64,000 bases of DNA from an uncultured Eubacteriales bacterium (GTDB lineage: Bacteria; Bacillota; Clostridia; Oscillospirales; Oscillospiraceae): contig LT599017.1 in assembly GCA_900079765.1 (NCBI GenBank), positions 1,490,278-1,554,277 of the forward strand. The letters are read 5' to 3'. The notes beneath the pieces were generated by a model, which searched no databases, was not told where the DNA came from, and saw only the letters and a program-made list of their open reading frames with translations. Below are positions 1 to 8,423 of this stretch, in pieces. Both the position numbers and the translations under genes were made by a program. The first letter of the stretch is position 1. Each line of letters begins with the position of its first letter.

Positions 1-2
1 CG

Positions 3-434
3 GCGGCAAGCGAGAAGCTGCATCGGCGGGACGACGCGCTCTGCCGGTTGCGAGAGGCGCTCTCCCTGGCCCTGCCGGACGGACTTTTGATGCCCTTTGT
101 GGAAAACGCCGATCTGCTTAAGCCTGTTTTGGAGGCGCTTTCGCACGAAGGAACGTATCGGGAGGCCGCGCGGTCCATCTTGAAGCTGTATCTGCCCTAC
201 CGGCAGGCGGCGGAGCAGATCACGCGGGAATATTTCACGGAAAAACGTCCCGAGCTGACCGAGCGCGAGGCGGAAATTGCCAGTCTTGTGGCGCAGGGGC
301 TTTCCAACGGCGAGATCGGCGCAAAGCTTTTTATCACGCAAAACACCGTCAAAACCCTGATGAAGCGCATTTTTGAAAAGCTCGGCATCAACTCGCGCAC
401 TATGCTGCGGCAGTATGTGCAGGCGCGGGAATAA
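3..434 (+). CDS. LuxR/MalT-family transcriptional regulator, C-terminal part
   Basis: This is the 3' end of a gene whose start lies left of the window; the frame is open from base 3. The last 65 or so residues form a LuxR-type helix-turn-helix (LTEREAEIASLVAQGLSNGE, then the recognition-helix motif TQNTVKTLMKRIFEKLGI), preceded by helical repeat-like sequence typical of the C-terminal sensor of MalT-like STAND regulators. It resembles the C-terminus of the intact regulator at 5611-8175, though clearly diverged. Family knowledge: such proteins bind ATP and an inducer, then activate transcription. It sits upstream of, and co-directional with, a small DUF2442-like gene and an SLH protein gene, so it is a candidate regulator of that surface protein (inference). 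An internal TTG at 48 is not a credible start. Confidence 0.85.
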   Translation, partial: AASEKLHRRDDALCRLREALSLALPDGLLMPFVENADLLKPVLEALSHEGTYREAARSILKLYLPYRQAAEQITREYFTEKRPELTEREAEIASLVAQGLSNGEIGAKLFITQNTVKTLMKRIFEKLGINSRTMLRQYVQARE

Positions 435-482
435 GGCTTTTGTCACCCGCCCTTGTCACCCGCCGGGTGACAGACAAGAGTA

Positions 483-519
483 AAAATCCACTGTACAATA
501 AAAGTACGGTGGATTTTTT
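483..519 (+). terminator. Intrinsic terminator after the LuxR gene
   Basis: A 14-bp stem (483-496 with 504-517, one G-T wobble) has a 7-nt A-rich loop and its 3' arm ends in a run of six T. It ends just before the ribosome binding site of the next gene and separates the regulator from the downstream surface-protein genes. Confidence 0.75.
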
Positions 520-539
520 ATGTCATGGAGGTGATTGAT

Positions 540-770
540 GTGAGTCAGATAACCAAGGTCGTTCCAAAGGAGGACTACTGCCTGGACATTATTTTGGACA
601 ACGGCAGCAGTATTCAGCTCAGCCTGGAAAGCAGGCTTGAAACCATACGGTTCGGCATGCTCGCGGACGCGGAGCTATTTCGGAAGGCTACCACCAACGG
701 CATCTGCATTAGTTGGGAGGGAAAAGTTGAAATTTCCCTCACCGAGGCGTTCCAGCTGGCGCAAAAATAG
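540..770 (+). CDS. Small DUF2442-like protein
   Basis: A 76-aa protein. An ATG at 525 is in frame, but the near-perfect Shine-Dalgarno GGAGGTGAT (527-535) lies 3' of it and about 8 nt before a GTG at 540, so the GTG is the better start. The pattern (V-P-x-x-DY-x-L-x-I-x-L-D-NG near the N-terminus, F-x-K-A/T-x-x-x-G-I-x-I-x-W near the C-terminus) resembles DUF2442 proteins, small mixed alpha/beta proteins of unknown function often found near toxin-antitoxin or regulatory genes. It is 26 nt upstream of the 797 SLH gene and probably co-transcribed with it. No catalytic motif is visible. Confidence 0.6.
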   Translation: MSQITKVVPKEDYCLDIILDNGSSIQLSLESRLETIRFGMLADAELFRKATTNGICISWEGKVEISLTEAFQLAQK

Positions 771-796
771 AAATGAATTAGAGGAGGAGAAGGTAA

Positions 797-3700
797 ATGA
801 AAATAGGAAAAAAACTTTTAAGCGTTGCTCTGGCCGCGTGCATGGTGCTGACCATGCTGCCGACGGCGGCGTTTGCATACACAAGCGGCCCTATCGGAAA
901 TGGCAATACGTTTGTTCTGCACACTACGGCTAAGCTGTCTGGCAACACCACAGTGTCTAACTACACCATCGGAAGCAATTCAGTGCAATGGGCTAATAAT
1001 GATTCGGCACAGGCGATTTTCACCGCCTGGTATCCGACTTATGGCAACCTGGATAGTAACATAGGCGTACAGAGTCTGAATGTGTCCAATTCACCAAAGC
1101 CCGACCTGATGATGGCGCTCCCCGTGACGGGCACGAGGACGGGTGGAGTGACACTCCAATTCAAGCACGTGATGCACCGATTGGTGGTAAACCTCTCGAA
1201 GGATGGTAGCGTTCCGGATGACTTAAACGACGCTACAATTGCCCTGAAAAATATGGATGGCGGTGCCAGCGTCGACTTCAAGCACGGCACGGTGGTTGGC
1301 TCCTATCTCGGCGAGGCCTACCCTGCCAGGGCGAATGGCGCGGCTATTATCATCGCCCCTCAAACCCTTCAGGTGGGAAGCGACTGGATTGAGGTCACAA
1401 TAGGCACCGACTATTCCCAAACCTTTCAGGTTCCCGCCGGCTCAACAAATTTCATAAGCGGCGAGCAGACAATCCTTAACCTCCAATTGCAATCGGACGG
1501 TATTATCTTTCTCGGCCAGAGCGTTATGCCGTGGGATGCAAATGGAGATGGGAGCGAAGATATTTCCACGGTCGCGCTGGATATAGCAAGCGTCCCGGCA
1601 CTTACCGCCCCGACCAATCCGGGATGGGCCAATTCAACCCCCGGCATAGCAAAATGGGATGCGGTCGATAACGCTTCCGGCTACACCGTACAGCTGTTTA
1701 AGAATAATTCGCTGGTTGACACAAGCGACGCAGGCACAGCTTTGGAATATAACTTTACCAGCAAAATCGCTGAGAACGGCAACGGGGACTATATATTCAA
1801 CGTTTATGCCAGAGGCAACGGAACAACATTGCCTGATAGCCCGTTGTCCGGCTACAGTGCGAGGTATGTCTATGTCAAGCCCGACCAAGACCAAGCCGCG
1901 GTGGATGCGTTCAAATTGCAGCTGGAAGGAATAACGTGGACGACGAAGGAAAATACGCGGCAGACTATTGAAGACGATATTGACCCGAAGCTCACTAATC
2001 TTATGGGGCCGCCATATTACTGCGATATGGAGTACCGAATAACAGATGTTGTCCCCGCAACCCCGGGACAGGTCGGCTCGTTCAAGGTGAATTTCACGCT
2101 GAGCAAAAACGCAGCTATCGCGACGACCACCGTGAACGGTACAATCGAGGCGCTGCCGACGCTTCCCGCGACCGTGGACAGCGTTACGGTTTCTCCGGAT
2201 ACTGCTACCGTGCAAAAAGGGGCAACACAGCAGTTCACCGTAACGGTTACTGGCACGAATAACCCGTCGCAAGAGGTTGCATGGACGGTTGATGGCGGAA
2301 CCAGCAGCGGAACGAGCATCTCGGCTGGGGGGGTACTGACCGTCGGAGCGGACGAAACGGAGCCGATACTGACCGTTTGGGCGACATCAACCGCTGACCA
2401 AACCAAATCCGGTATAGCCGAAGTGACGGTGATACCACTGGCCGCCCCGGGCAACCCGGTATGGGATGACGAAACGTCGCCACACATAGCAGAATGGGAT
2501 GCGGTGGCAGACGCTGCCGTCTATAGAGTGGTACTTTATAATGGCAACAAGCAGATTGGTGACGTGATCGAAACCGGCACAGTCACGCAATATGACTTTA
2601 CCAATGCAATAACAACGGCGGGCTACGGAAGCTTTGCCTTTGAAGTACAGGTCAAGGTAAATTCGGGCGCTTTCAGCAGGTGGTCTGACCGCAGTGCGGT
2701 TCTGCCGCTTTTTTCACCCGTGAACAGCGTCACGGTTTCCCCAACTACCGCCATCGTGCAAAAAGGGGCAACACGGCAGTTCACCGCGACGGTGAATGCG
2801 ACAGATGGCACGGCACAAACGGTTATATGGGAGCTTGTCGGCAATACCAGCGCAAATACCAGCGTTTCGGCTGACGGTCTGCTGACTGTCGGAGCGGATG
2901 AAATGGGTACAATACTGAATGTTACGGCCGTATCAACGGTTGATATCAGCAAGAGCAGTACAGCTGCGGTTGTTGTTCCCTCTGTCGAAACGCTTGCGAA
3001 TACGCTAAACAATTTCGGTCTTACCGCCGATGTGAGCGGCAGCACGGTCACCGTCACTGGCACGAAGGCTGCCACAGACGCGCTTTCACTTATAATTCCC
3101 ACAGGGGTTAAGGTGCTGTGGAAGGCTTCCCTCACCGGAGCCGCAGATGCTCCCTTGATACTCCTGAACGGTGACGGAATCTTTGAACTTGCAGGCGGAG
3201 AAATTGTAAACACCGGCACAGGGGGAGCACTTTCCAGTTGGGACACAAGCCTTGTTATCTCCGGCGGGACTGCATCCTCCGCCAGCAAAATTGCTACTGT
3301 GATGACCTACCATATAGGTGAAAATGCACCGGCGCTTACCATGACAGGCGGCAATGTAATATCAACCTCGGACGATTTAAGTAGCTGCGCAATCAGCGCC
3401 GGAGGTCAAACCGTCATCACCGGGGGCACAGTTACCGCCGGAAGCGGGTATCAGGTCGTTCTGAGTAACGCGGTGGTTGTTTACCAACGCGGCCTTCTGA
3501 GCAAGATCTCTTCCGGCAGCCTGAGTGCGTCTGTCGCCGTATCTCCGTCAAAAACCTATGCGGTGCCCACTGAAACAGATGGGCTGACCGCCACCGGTTA
3601 CTCCGTTTTAGCCGACCATGTGACGGCACAATGGAACTATAGCAACAGTGGGTGGACTGGCGTTCAGGTTGACTATAGCGGAAGCGCTTCAGGTTCCTGG

Positions 3701-5209
3701 AAGGTTTCCTATCCCGCCGTTCAGGTTGTGTCGGGCAAACATTTGCTTACTTATCATTCAAACGGGGGCGAGGGCGCCACGCCTTTCAGCACCGTATATA
3801 AGGGCCAGAGTTATACCGTCAGCACTAATATTTTTACGAGAACGAATTATACCTTCACCGGATGGAATACGGAGGCCAACGGCACAGGAACGCCCTATGC
3901 TGAGGGTGCCACGTTGACCGGTGGCCCCGGCTCCGAGGACATCGTACTCTATGCCCAGTGGTCGCCCACCGGGAGCGGCAGTAATCCCGGTTCGCCTACC
4001 GCCGGCTCCGCCGCAACAACCCTGCCCACCACGACCGTGTCCGGCTCCACGGCGACAACCACGGTGATGCCCGCCGTTTCCAACGGCGCGGCCACCGGCT
4101 CTGTCACCGCCGACCAGATGAGCGACGCGCTGAAAAAGGCGCAGGCGGCGGCCGGCACGAACGGTACGCCTAACGTGACCATTCAGATCAGCGGCGCGTC
4201 CGGCGCGAGCAGCGTCGGCACGACGATCCCACACGCGTCCATGCAGACCCTCGTCTCCGGCGGCGTCGGCGCGCTGACCGTTTCCGGCCCCACGGGCTCG
4301 GTCAGCTTTGACGCGGCGGCGTTGAAAACCATCTCCGGCGCGTCCGGCGACGTGACCGTCACCGTTACCAAGACAAACAGCTCCACCTTGTCCGCTGCCG
4401 CTCAGGCGCTTATCGGCAACCACCCGGTCTTCACCCTCGGCGTAACAAGCGGCGGCAGCGCCCTTTCACAGTTCGGCGGAGACGTGACGGTATCTGTCCC
4501 GTATACCCCGGTCTCCGGTGAGGACACGAATGCCATCGTCATCTACTACATTTCCGCCGATGGTACGCCCACGCTGGTGCCGGACGCGCGCTATGACACC
4601 GCGACGGGTACGGTGATCTTTACGACAACGCACTTTTCCGCCTACGCCGTGGGTTACAACAAAGTGAGCTTTACGGATGTAAGTGCCGCTGCGTGGTATG
4701 CCGATGCCGTAACCTTCCTCTCGGCACGCGGCGTCACCTCTGGCACGACGGACACCACCTTCAGCCCAGACGCCACCCTGACGCGCGGCCAGTTTATCAC
4801 GATGCTGCTGCGGGCCTACGGCGTTGCGACGGTAACGAATCCGACGGATAACTTCACGGATGCCGGAAGCACCTATTATACCGGCTATCTGGCGGCGGCG
4901 AAGAAACTGGGCATTACCAGCGGCGTCGGTGACAACAAATTTGCGCCCGACAACTCCATCACCCGACAGGAGATGTTCACCCTACTGTATAACGCCCTTA
5001 AAGTCCTCGACAAGCTGCCCAAAGGCGACAACGGCAAGACCCTTACGGACTTCACAGACAGCGGCAGCATGGCAAGCTGGGCAAAGGAGGCCATGACCGT
5101 GCTGGTCAAGTCCGGGACAGTTTCTGGCTCCGACGGCAAACTCACCCCCACCTCAGGCTCCACCCGCGCGCAAATGGCGCAAGTGCTGTATAACCTGTTG
5201 AGCAAATGA
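797..5209 (+). CDS. Secreted SLH-anchored surface protein with fimbrillin-like N-terminal domain
   Basis: A 1470-aa secreted protein with a strong RBS (GAGGAGGAGAAGG). The signal peptide is residues 1-27 (Lys-rich start, hydrophobic core, cleavage after AFA). Residues about 30-240 resemble the Bacteroidales fimbrillin (FimA/Mfa-like) fold: IFTAWYPTYG, then PDLMMAL, then VTLQFKHVMHRLVVNL, then AIIIAPQTL. Next come FN3-like segments (about 268-365 and 550-640), two Big_2 Ig-like domains (about 459-545 and 641-735), a repeat-rich stretch, an InlB/Listeria-Bacteroides repeat (about 982-1056, ending LYAQWSP), a conserved pre-SLH region (about 1090-1285) and three SLH repeats (about 1288-1470). SLH domains bind pyruvylated secondary wall polymers, so the protein should sit on the cell wall as an adhesin-like or matrix protein (inference). 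A c-di-GMP riboswitch follows 76 nt after the stop. Confidence 0.9.
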   Translation: MKIGKKLLSVALAACMVLTMLPTAAFAYTSGPIGNGNTFVLHTTAKLSGNTTVSNYTIGSNSVQWANNDSAQAIFTAWYPTYGNLDSNIGVQSLNVSNSPKPDLMMALPVTGTRTGGVTLQFKHVMHRLVVNLSKDGSVPDDLNDATIALKNMDGGASVDFKHGTVVGSYLGEAYPARANGAAIIIAPQTLQVGSDWIEVTIGTDYSQTFQVPAGSTNFISGEQTILNLQLQSDGIIFLGQSVMPWDANGDGSEDISTVALDIASVPALTAPTNPGWANSTPGIAKWDAVDNASGYTVQLFKNNSLVDTSDAGTALEYNFTSKIAENGNGDYIFNVYARGNGTTLPDSPLSGYSARYVYVKPDQDQAAVDAFKLQLEGITWTTKENTRQTIEDDIDPKLTNLMGPPYYCDMEYRITDVVPATPGQVGSFKVNFTLSKNAAIATTTVNGTIEALPTLPATVDSVTVSPDTATVQKGATQQFTVTVTGTNNPSQEVAWTVDGGTSSGTSISAGGVLTVGADETEPILTVWATSTADQTKSGIAEVTVIPLAAPGNPVWDDETSPHIAEWDAVADAAVYRVVLYNGNKQIGDVIETGTVTQYDFTNAITTAGYGSFAFEVQVKVNSGAFSRWSDRSAVLPLFSPVNSVTVSPTTAIVQKGATRQFTATVNATDGTAQTVIWELVGNTSANTSVSADGLLTVGADEMGTILNVTAVSTVDISKSSTAAVVVPSVETLANTLNNFGLTADVSGSTVTVTGTKAATDALSLIIPTGVKVLWKASLTGAADAPLILLNGDGIFELAGGEIVNTGTGGALSSWDTSLVISGGTASSASKIATVMTYHIGENAPALTMTGGNVISTSDDLSSCAISAGGQTVITGGTVTAGSGYQVVLSNAVVVYQRGLLSKISSGSLSASVAVSPSKTYAVPTETDGLTATGYSVLADHVTAQWNYSNSGWTGVQVDYSGSASGSWKVSYPAVQVVSGKHLLTYHSNGGEGATPFSTVYKGQSYTVSTNIFTRTNYTFTGWNTEANGTGTPYAEGATLTGGPGSEDIVLYAQWSPTGSGSNPGSPTAGSAATTLPTTTVSGSTATTTVMPAVSNGAATGSVTADQMSDALKKAQAAAGTNGTPNVTIQISGASGASSVGTTIPHASMQTLVSGGVGALTVSGPTGSVSFDAAALKTISGASGDVTVTVTKTNSSTLSAAAQALIGNHPVFTLGVTSGGSALSQFGGDVTVSVPYTPVSGEDTNAIVIYYISADGTPTLVPDARYDTATGTVIFTTTHFSAYAVGYNKVSFTDVSAAAWYADAVTFLSARGVTSGTTDTTFSPDATLTRGQFITMLLRAYGVATVTNPTDNFTDAGSTYYTGYLAAAKKLGITSGVGDNKFAPDNSITRQEMFTLLYNALKVLDKLPKGDNGKTLTDFTDSGSMASWAKEAMTVLVKSGTVSGSDGKLTPTSGSTRAQMAQVLYNLLSK

Positions 5210-5285
5210 TGGTTTCCCGACAGGCGCTGACAGCACGGCCAAACATAGTGAGTAACCTACTTGCCCATTAAAAACGAAATAGCAT

Positions 5286-5365
5286 AGCCAAGGGCAAACT
5301 TGCTGAAAGGTGGGGACGCAAAGCCGCAGAGTCTAAGGCGCTTTTCGCGCTATGATAGTCTGGCT
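5286..5365 (+). promoter_or_regulatory. c-di-GMP-I (GEMM-I) riboswitch 1
   Basis: The class I cyclic-di-GMP aptamer consensus is present in order: AGGGCAAACTTG, a P1b-type hairpin, GGGGACGCAAAGCC, GTCTAA, a P3-type hairpin (GGCGCTTTTCGCGC) and TATGATAGTCTGGCT. P1 closes by AGCCA (5286-5290) with TGGCT (5361-5365). An intrinsic terminator starts 19 nt later. It lies behind the SLH gene, and no sizeable plus-strand gene follows it (the next gene is convergent), so its target is unclear: either the 3' end of the SLH mRNA or a short ORF near 5466. Confidence 0.92.
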
Positions 5366-5383
5366 GCAACGAGCTGTACAAAA

Positions 5384-5413
5384 GCCTGCCCTTCATTATG
5401 AGGGCAGGTTTTT
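5384..5413 (+). terminator. Terminator coupled to riboswitch 1
   Basis: Stem CCTGCCCT/AGGGCAGG (5385-5392 with 5401-5408) with an 8-nt loop, followed by six T. The 5' arm TGCCCTT (5387-5393) could alternatively pair with AAGGGCA at the 5' edge of the aptamer, giving a plausible antiterminator. Confidence 0.85.
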
Positions 5414-5465
5414 GTCATAGGGAGAAAGCGCTGAAACATCCAATCAGGAGGTGACATTCATCAGG

Positions 5466-5534
5466 ATGCGGCACTATTCCGGGTTCATCGTGACTAATGG
5501 AGAAAAACGCCTCGGCACGGTGTATAACCGTTAA
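5466..5534 (+). CDS. Possible short ORF downstream of riboswitch 1
   Basis: In the 5414-5610 gap a 22-codon ORF (MRHYSGFIVTNGEK...) begins at ATG 5466, with an in-frame GTG at 5451. AGGAGGTGA at 5446-5454 is an excellent Shine-Dalgarno, but the spacing to 5466 is long (about 12 nt). It is the only plus-strand candidate target after riboswitch 1. It could be a gene remnant or chance, and nothing else is recognisable in the gap. Confidence 0.2.
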   Translation: MRHYSGFIVTNGEKRLGTVYNR

Positions 5535-5610
5535 AACAATGCTACATATTACATGTGAGCTTAGCTGTGCCAGATTCGGCGCTATATGAATCTCAGATAA
5601 GGACTTGTCC

Positions 5611-8175
5611 TTACGTCTCAATCAGTCCCCGGCGTTTTGCCTCCATCACCGCGTCGGCCGAGTTATTAACGCCAAGCTTTCCATAGGCCAGCTGGGTATG
5701 GGTCTTGACGGTGCTGAGGCTGAGGCCCGTCATACTGACAATGTCCGCGTTTTTATAGCCCTGAGCCAGGAGAGTAATCATATATTGCTGCTTTTTTGAG
5801 AGCTTAACCGGCTTCTCGTTCAAGTTGGCTGTGATGCCTTTATGTTGCGCGGAAACCTCATGGGCGCACAATAATACCTGATTCACATATCGGCTGTCAA
5901 GCTGCCCGGAATAGTCTATCCGATCCGCCTTGGCGGCAAGCTTTTTCAGAATTGGCAGCACCGCCGCGCCCTCATCCGCGATGATCCGGACGACCCTGTA
6001 AGGCTGCATAGCGAGCAGCGCAGCCTCCAACAGCTCCATAGCCTCCCGCCGCGCGCTGGTTGCCCAATATAGTACGGCCTGTAAAACACATACTTCGGCA
6101 GCGTCAAGAGGGCGGTGGTAATCCACGCAAAGCTGCTTTAGCTTGTCAAGAATATCTTCCGCCTTTTTCCTCTCCGACAGCACGATATAGGCACGCGCCG
6201 TCGTGAAGTACTGGTAGAGCCTATAAAAACGAAGCTGCTCGTCGTCGGCGACAAAAAGCTGTTCGAGCCACGTCTGCGCAGCTTCCCGGTCAGCGTTCCA
6301 CAGCCGGAGCTTCATATCAACCGCAAGAAAATTGGGGTTTAAGTGGAGGGCGTTCTCCTCCGAAATGCGGGCGGCAAGCTGCTCTCGCATTTTTCCTGAT
6401 TCCATCGGCCTGCCTGTAGCGTCCAGAATGTGGGACAACATCATAAATACGCAAAAATGCATCTCAAAGCGAAGCTGTTTTGTAACCTGACTCTGCGCCA
6501 GGGCAATGGCCTCCGAGGCTTTTTCCAGCTTGTTTTGTTCATAATACAGCCCGGCCTGAACGCATGTACAGAATGTATCCACTTCGGTGACGTAAAAAGC
6601 CCCGAAAACATCGTGGATTTCCTGTAATCGTCCGTCCATATCAACCAAAACACCCAGACAGTCGCAGATGGAACGGTGCATGTAGGGAAAATTCTGTGTG
6701 ATGGAGGGCGTATACAGATTTAAATCCTCCATACTTTTTTCGGGCAGAGCATTTGGCCAAGCGGAAAATTCCTCGGCAAATTCGTGGATACCCATGCGGA
6801 AATCGGCAAAGCCGATGGTCAGGGCATACCCAAGCAGATCCTCCTCCTTGAGAGCATCCAGATTGCCTGCGATATATTCGTTTGCCGCGTCAATATAGGA
6901 CAGCGTAGCCTTGGCATTTCCGTTTAGAAAGCTTGCCCACGCGGCTTCAATCAGCAGGGTGATATTGCCGCGGATAAATTCCTCCGGTAGCCTGTCCAGC
7001 ACAAAGGTCGAGGTGTAGCTAATCCACTCTTCGACGTTGAAATCCTGATAGATGGAGTTCAGCTGATGGAAGCAGTGATTGATACCGGCTGAGTCTTCCA
7101 CACGGACATAATAAGCAAGCGCGGTAAAATATTCACCGCGATCATAATATAGTCCGGCAACCTTTAAATTCAGTTTTTGGATGTCGATATCCGGTCGTTC
7201 TTTCAGCTTGCCTCTGAGAAATTCCGTAAACAGGTGGTGATACCGATACGTGTGCTGGGAGGTTTTAACCGCGAATAGATTTTGAATCAGCAGCCTGTCC
7301 AGAATTTCATCCGCATTTTTTTTGCCGGTCAAAAGCTGGCACAGCCGTGCGTCCATCTCGTCTGCAACAGAGGTGACCAGCATAAACTCCCGCAGCTCCG
7401 GGTCCCACCTATCCCAGATGTTTTTGGTAATATAGTGTTCAAGGAACTGCCCTCTGCCTTGAGGCGCGTCTAGGGATTCGCTTTTGGACAAAGCATTAAT
7501 CCCGATGGCCCAGCCGCCCGTGGTGTCAAGCACCGTCTTTGCTTGTGCCTTCGTAAGCTTGCGCCCCAGGGCACTATAATATGTTTGTATTTCTTCCGCC
7601 GAAAAAGCCAGCTCGTTTGCCGTAATGGGAATACTGTTTCTGCTCTCCGCGAATTCCTGTAATTCGTCGGGGAGCTTATTTCTGCTTAAAAGCAAAATAT
7701 CAAAGGAATGGGGCATCCGTTTCAGGATAAATGGCAGAGCTTTGAGGAGTTTTTTATTGGTGATGGTATGCAAATCATCCAGCACCAGCGCATAAGCGCC
7801 GTCGTCCTGTGTAAATTCCAGCAAAAACCGGATGGTATTCTCACCAGGTGAGGAATAAAAGGCCTTGCTGTTTAAAATCTCCCCCATTTTTGCGTTATCC
7901 GGCTGTACAGACAGAATCCCGGTGCAGAACAGCTTATAAAACACGAAGGGTGCGTTATCGTATTCATCCAGACCAATCCAAACCGATTTCCGTTTGTAAG
8001 CGCGGAGCCACAGCAGAGTAGACACTGTTTTCCCATAGCCCGCGGGTGCGGACACCACAGTGAGATGCTTCGCCGACTCCTGCTCAAACCTGCTCAGAAT
8101 AGATGCTCTCGGTGCGCAGACCTCCGGCATTGGGGTCGGGATAAATTTATCGTTTACGTAGTTGTTTGAAGACAT
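5611..8175 (-). CDS. MalT-like LuxR-family STAND transcriptional regulator
   Basis: An 854-aa protein of the usual MalT/LuxR length (about 850-900). The Walker A motif APAGYGKT is near residue 40 and the Walker B-like VLDDLH near 128, followed by a winged-helix/HETHS-type region, a long helical TPR-like sensor (about 340-780) and a C-terminal LuxR HTH (about 798-850, LSKKQQYMITLLAQGYKNAD then STVKTHTQLAYGKLGV). Family knowledge: ATP and inducer binding drive oligomerisation and activation. RBS AGAGAGGAGT lies 6 nt from the ATG. It is divergent from the 2043-aa SLH gene with 248 nt between, so it probably controls that gene (inference). Its promoter (TTGCCT, 17 nt, TATAAT) is conserved in part beside the decayed copy at 15.3-15.46 kb. 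Confidence 0.9.
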   Translation of the reverse strand: MSSNNYVNDKFIPTPMPEVCAPRASILSRFEQESAKHLTVVSAPAGYGKTVSTLLWLRAYKRKSVWIGLDEYDNAPFVFYKLFCTGILSVQPDNAKMGEILNSKAFYSSPGENTIRFLLEFTQDDGAYALVLDDLHTITNKKLLKALPFILKRMPHSFDILLLSRNKLPDELQEFAESRNSIPITANELAFSAEEIQTYYSALGRKLTKAQAKTVLDTTGGWAIGINALSKSESLDAPQGRGQFLEHYITKNIWDRWDPELREFMLVTSVADEMDARLCQLLTGKKNADEILDRLLIQNLFAVKTSQHTYRYHHLFTEFLRGKLKERPDIDIQKLNLKVAGLYYDRGEYFTALAYYVRVEDSAGINHCFHQLNSIYQDFNVEEWISYTSTFVLDRLPEEFIRGNITLLIEAAWASFLNGNAKATLSYIDAANEYIAGNLDALKEEDLLGYALTIGFADFRMGIHEFAEEFSAWPNALPEKSMEDLNLYTPSITQNFPYMHRSICDCLGVLVDMDGRLQEIHDVFGAFYVTEVDTFCTCVQAGLYYEQNKLEKASEAIALAQSQVTKQLRFEMHFCVFMMLSHILDATGRPMESGKMREQLAARISEENALHLNPNFLAVDMKLRLWNADREAAQTWLEQLFVADDEQLRFYRLYQYFTTARAYIVLSERKKAEDILDKLKQLCVDYHRPLDAAEVCVLQAVLYWATSARREAMELLEAALLAMQPYRVVRIIADEGAAVLPILKKLAAKADRIDYSGQLDSRYVNQVLLCAHEVSAQHKGITANLNEKPVKLSKKQQYMITLLAQGYKNADIVSMTGLSLSTVKTHTQLAYGKLGVNNSADAVMEAKRRGLIET

Positions 8176-8198
8176 GGCCGACTCCTCTCTATAACGGT

Positions 8199-8227
8199 AT
8201 TATATTTCCCGTTGCTTCAAAAGGCAA
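8199..8227 (-). promoter_or_regulatory. Promoter of the LuxR/MalT-like gene
   Basis: On the minus strand TTGCCT (8222-8227) and TATAAT (8199-8204) are separated by 17 nt, about 24 nt before the ATG. The TATAATACCGTTATAGAGAGGAG segment is repeated almost exactly upstream of the LuxR remnant near 15.45 kb. Confidence 0.7.
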
Positions 8228-8338
8228 GAAATTTATATTTGAAAAACCTCATACCAGTACGATGTTCAATTATAAAATTTAATGGTAGGCTATGCTGTGA
8301 GTATTGTCCAATCTTTATATTCCAATTTGTTGCACCTG

Positions 8339-8367
8339 TTGACATGTATGTCGGGTTGTCTATATGA
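8339..8367 (+). promoter_or_regulatory. Candidate promoter of the 2043-aa SLH gene
   Basis: TTGACA at 8339-8344, then TATATGA at 8361-8367 (16-17 nt spacing), about 55 nt before the ATG. The near-palindrome GACATGTATGTC (8341-8352) overlaps the -35 element. A second motif, AAAAACCTCATACCAGTACG (8242-8261), recurs with one change at 15493-15512 near the other LuxR copy and is a possible operator. Confidence 0.5.
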
Positions 8368-8423
8368 CATCAAAATAATGTATAAGCCTATGTCTAATCG
8401 CAGACGGGGGAAGGAAAACTTAA

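Noticed and set aside
455-471. GTCACCC/GGGTGAC hairpin after the first LuxR gene
   Set aside because: A short palindrome without a T run; the true terminator is at 483-519.
3758-4423. Long antisense ORFs inside SLH genes (for example 221 codons)
   Set aside because: Shadow frames caused by Thr/Ala/Gly-rich, GC-rich third positions; no RBS or family.
5261-5285. Possible private promoter for riboswitch 1 (TTGCCC ... TAGCAT)
   Set aside because: Spacing is about 13 nt and the -10 is poor.
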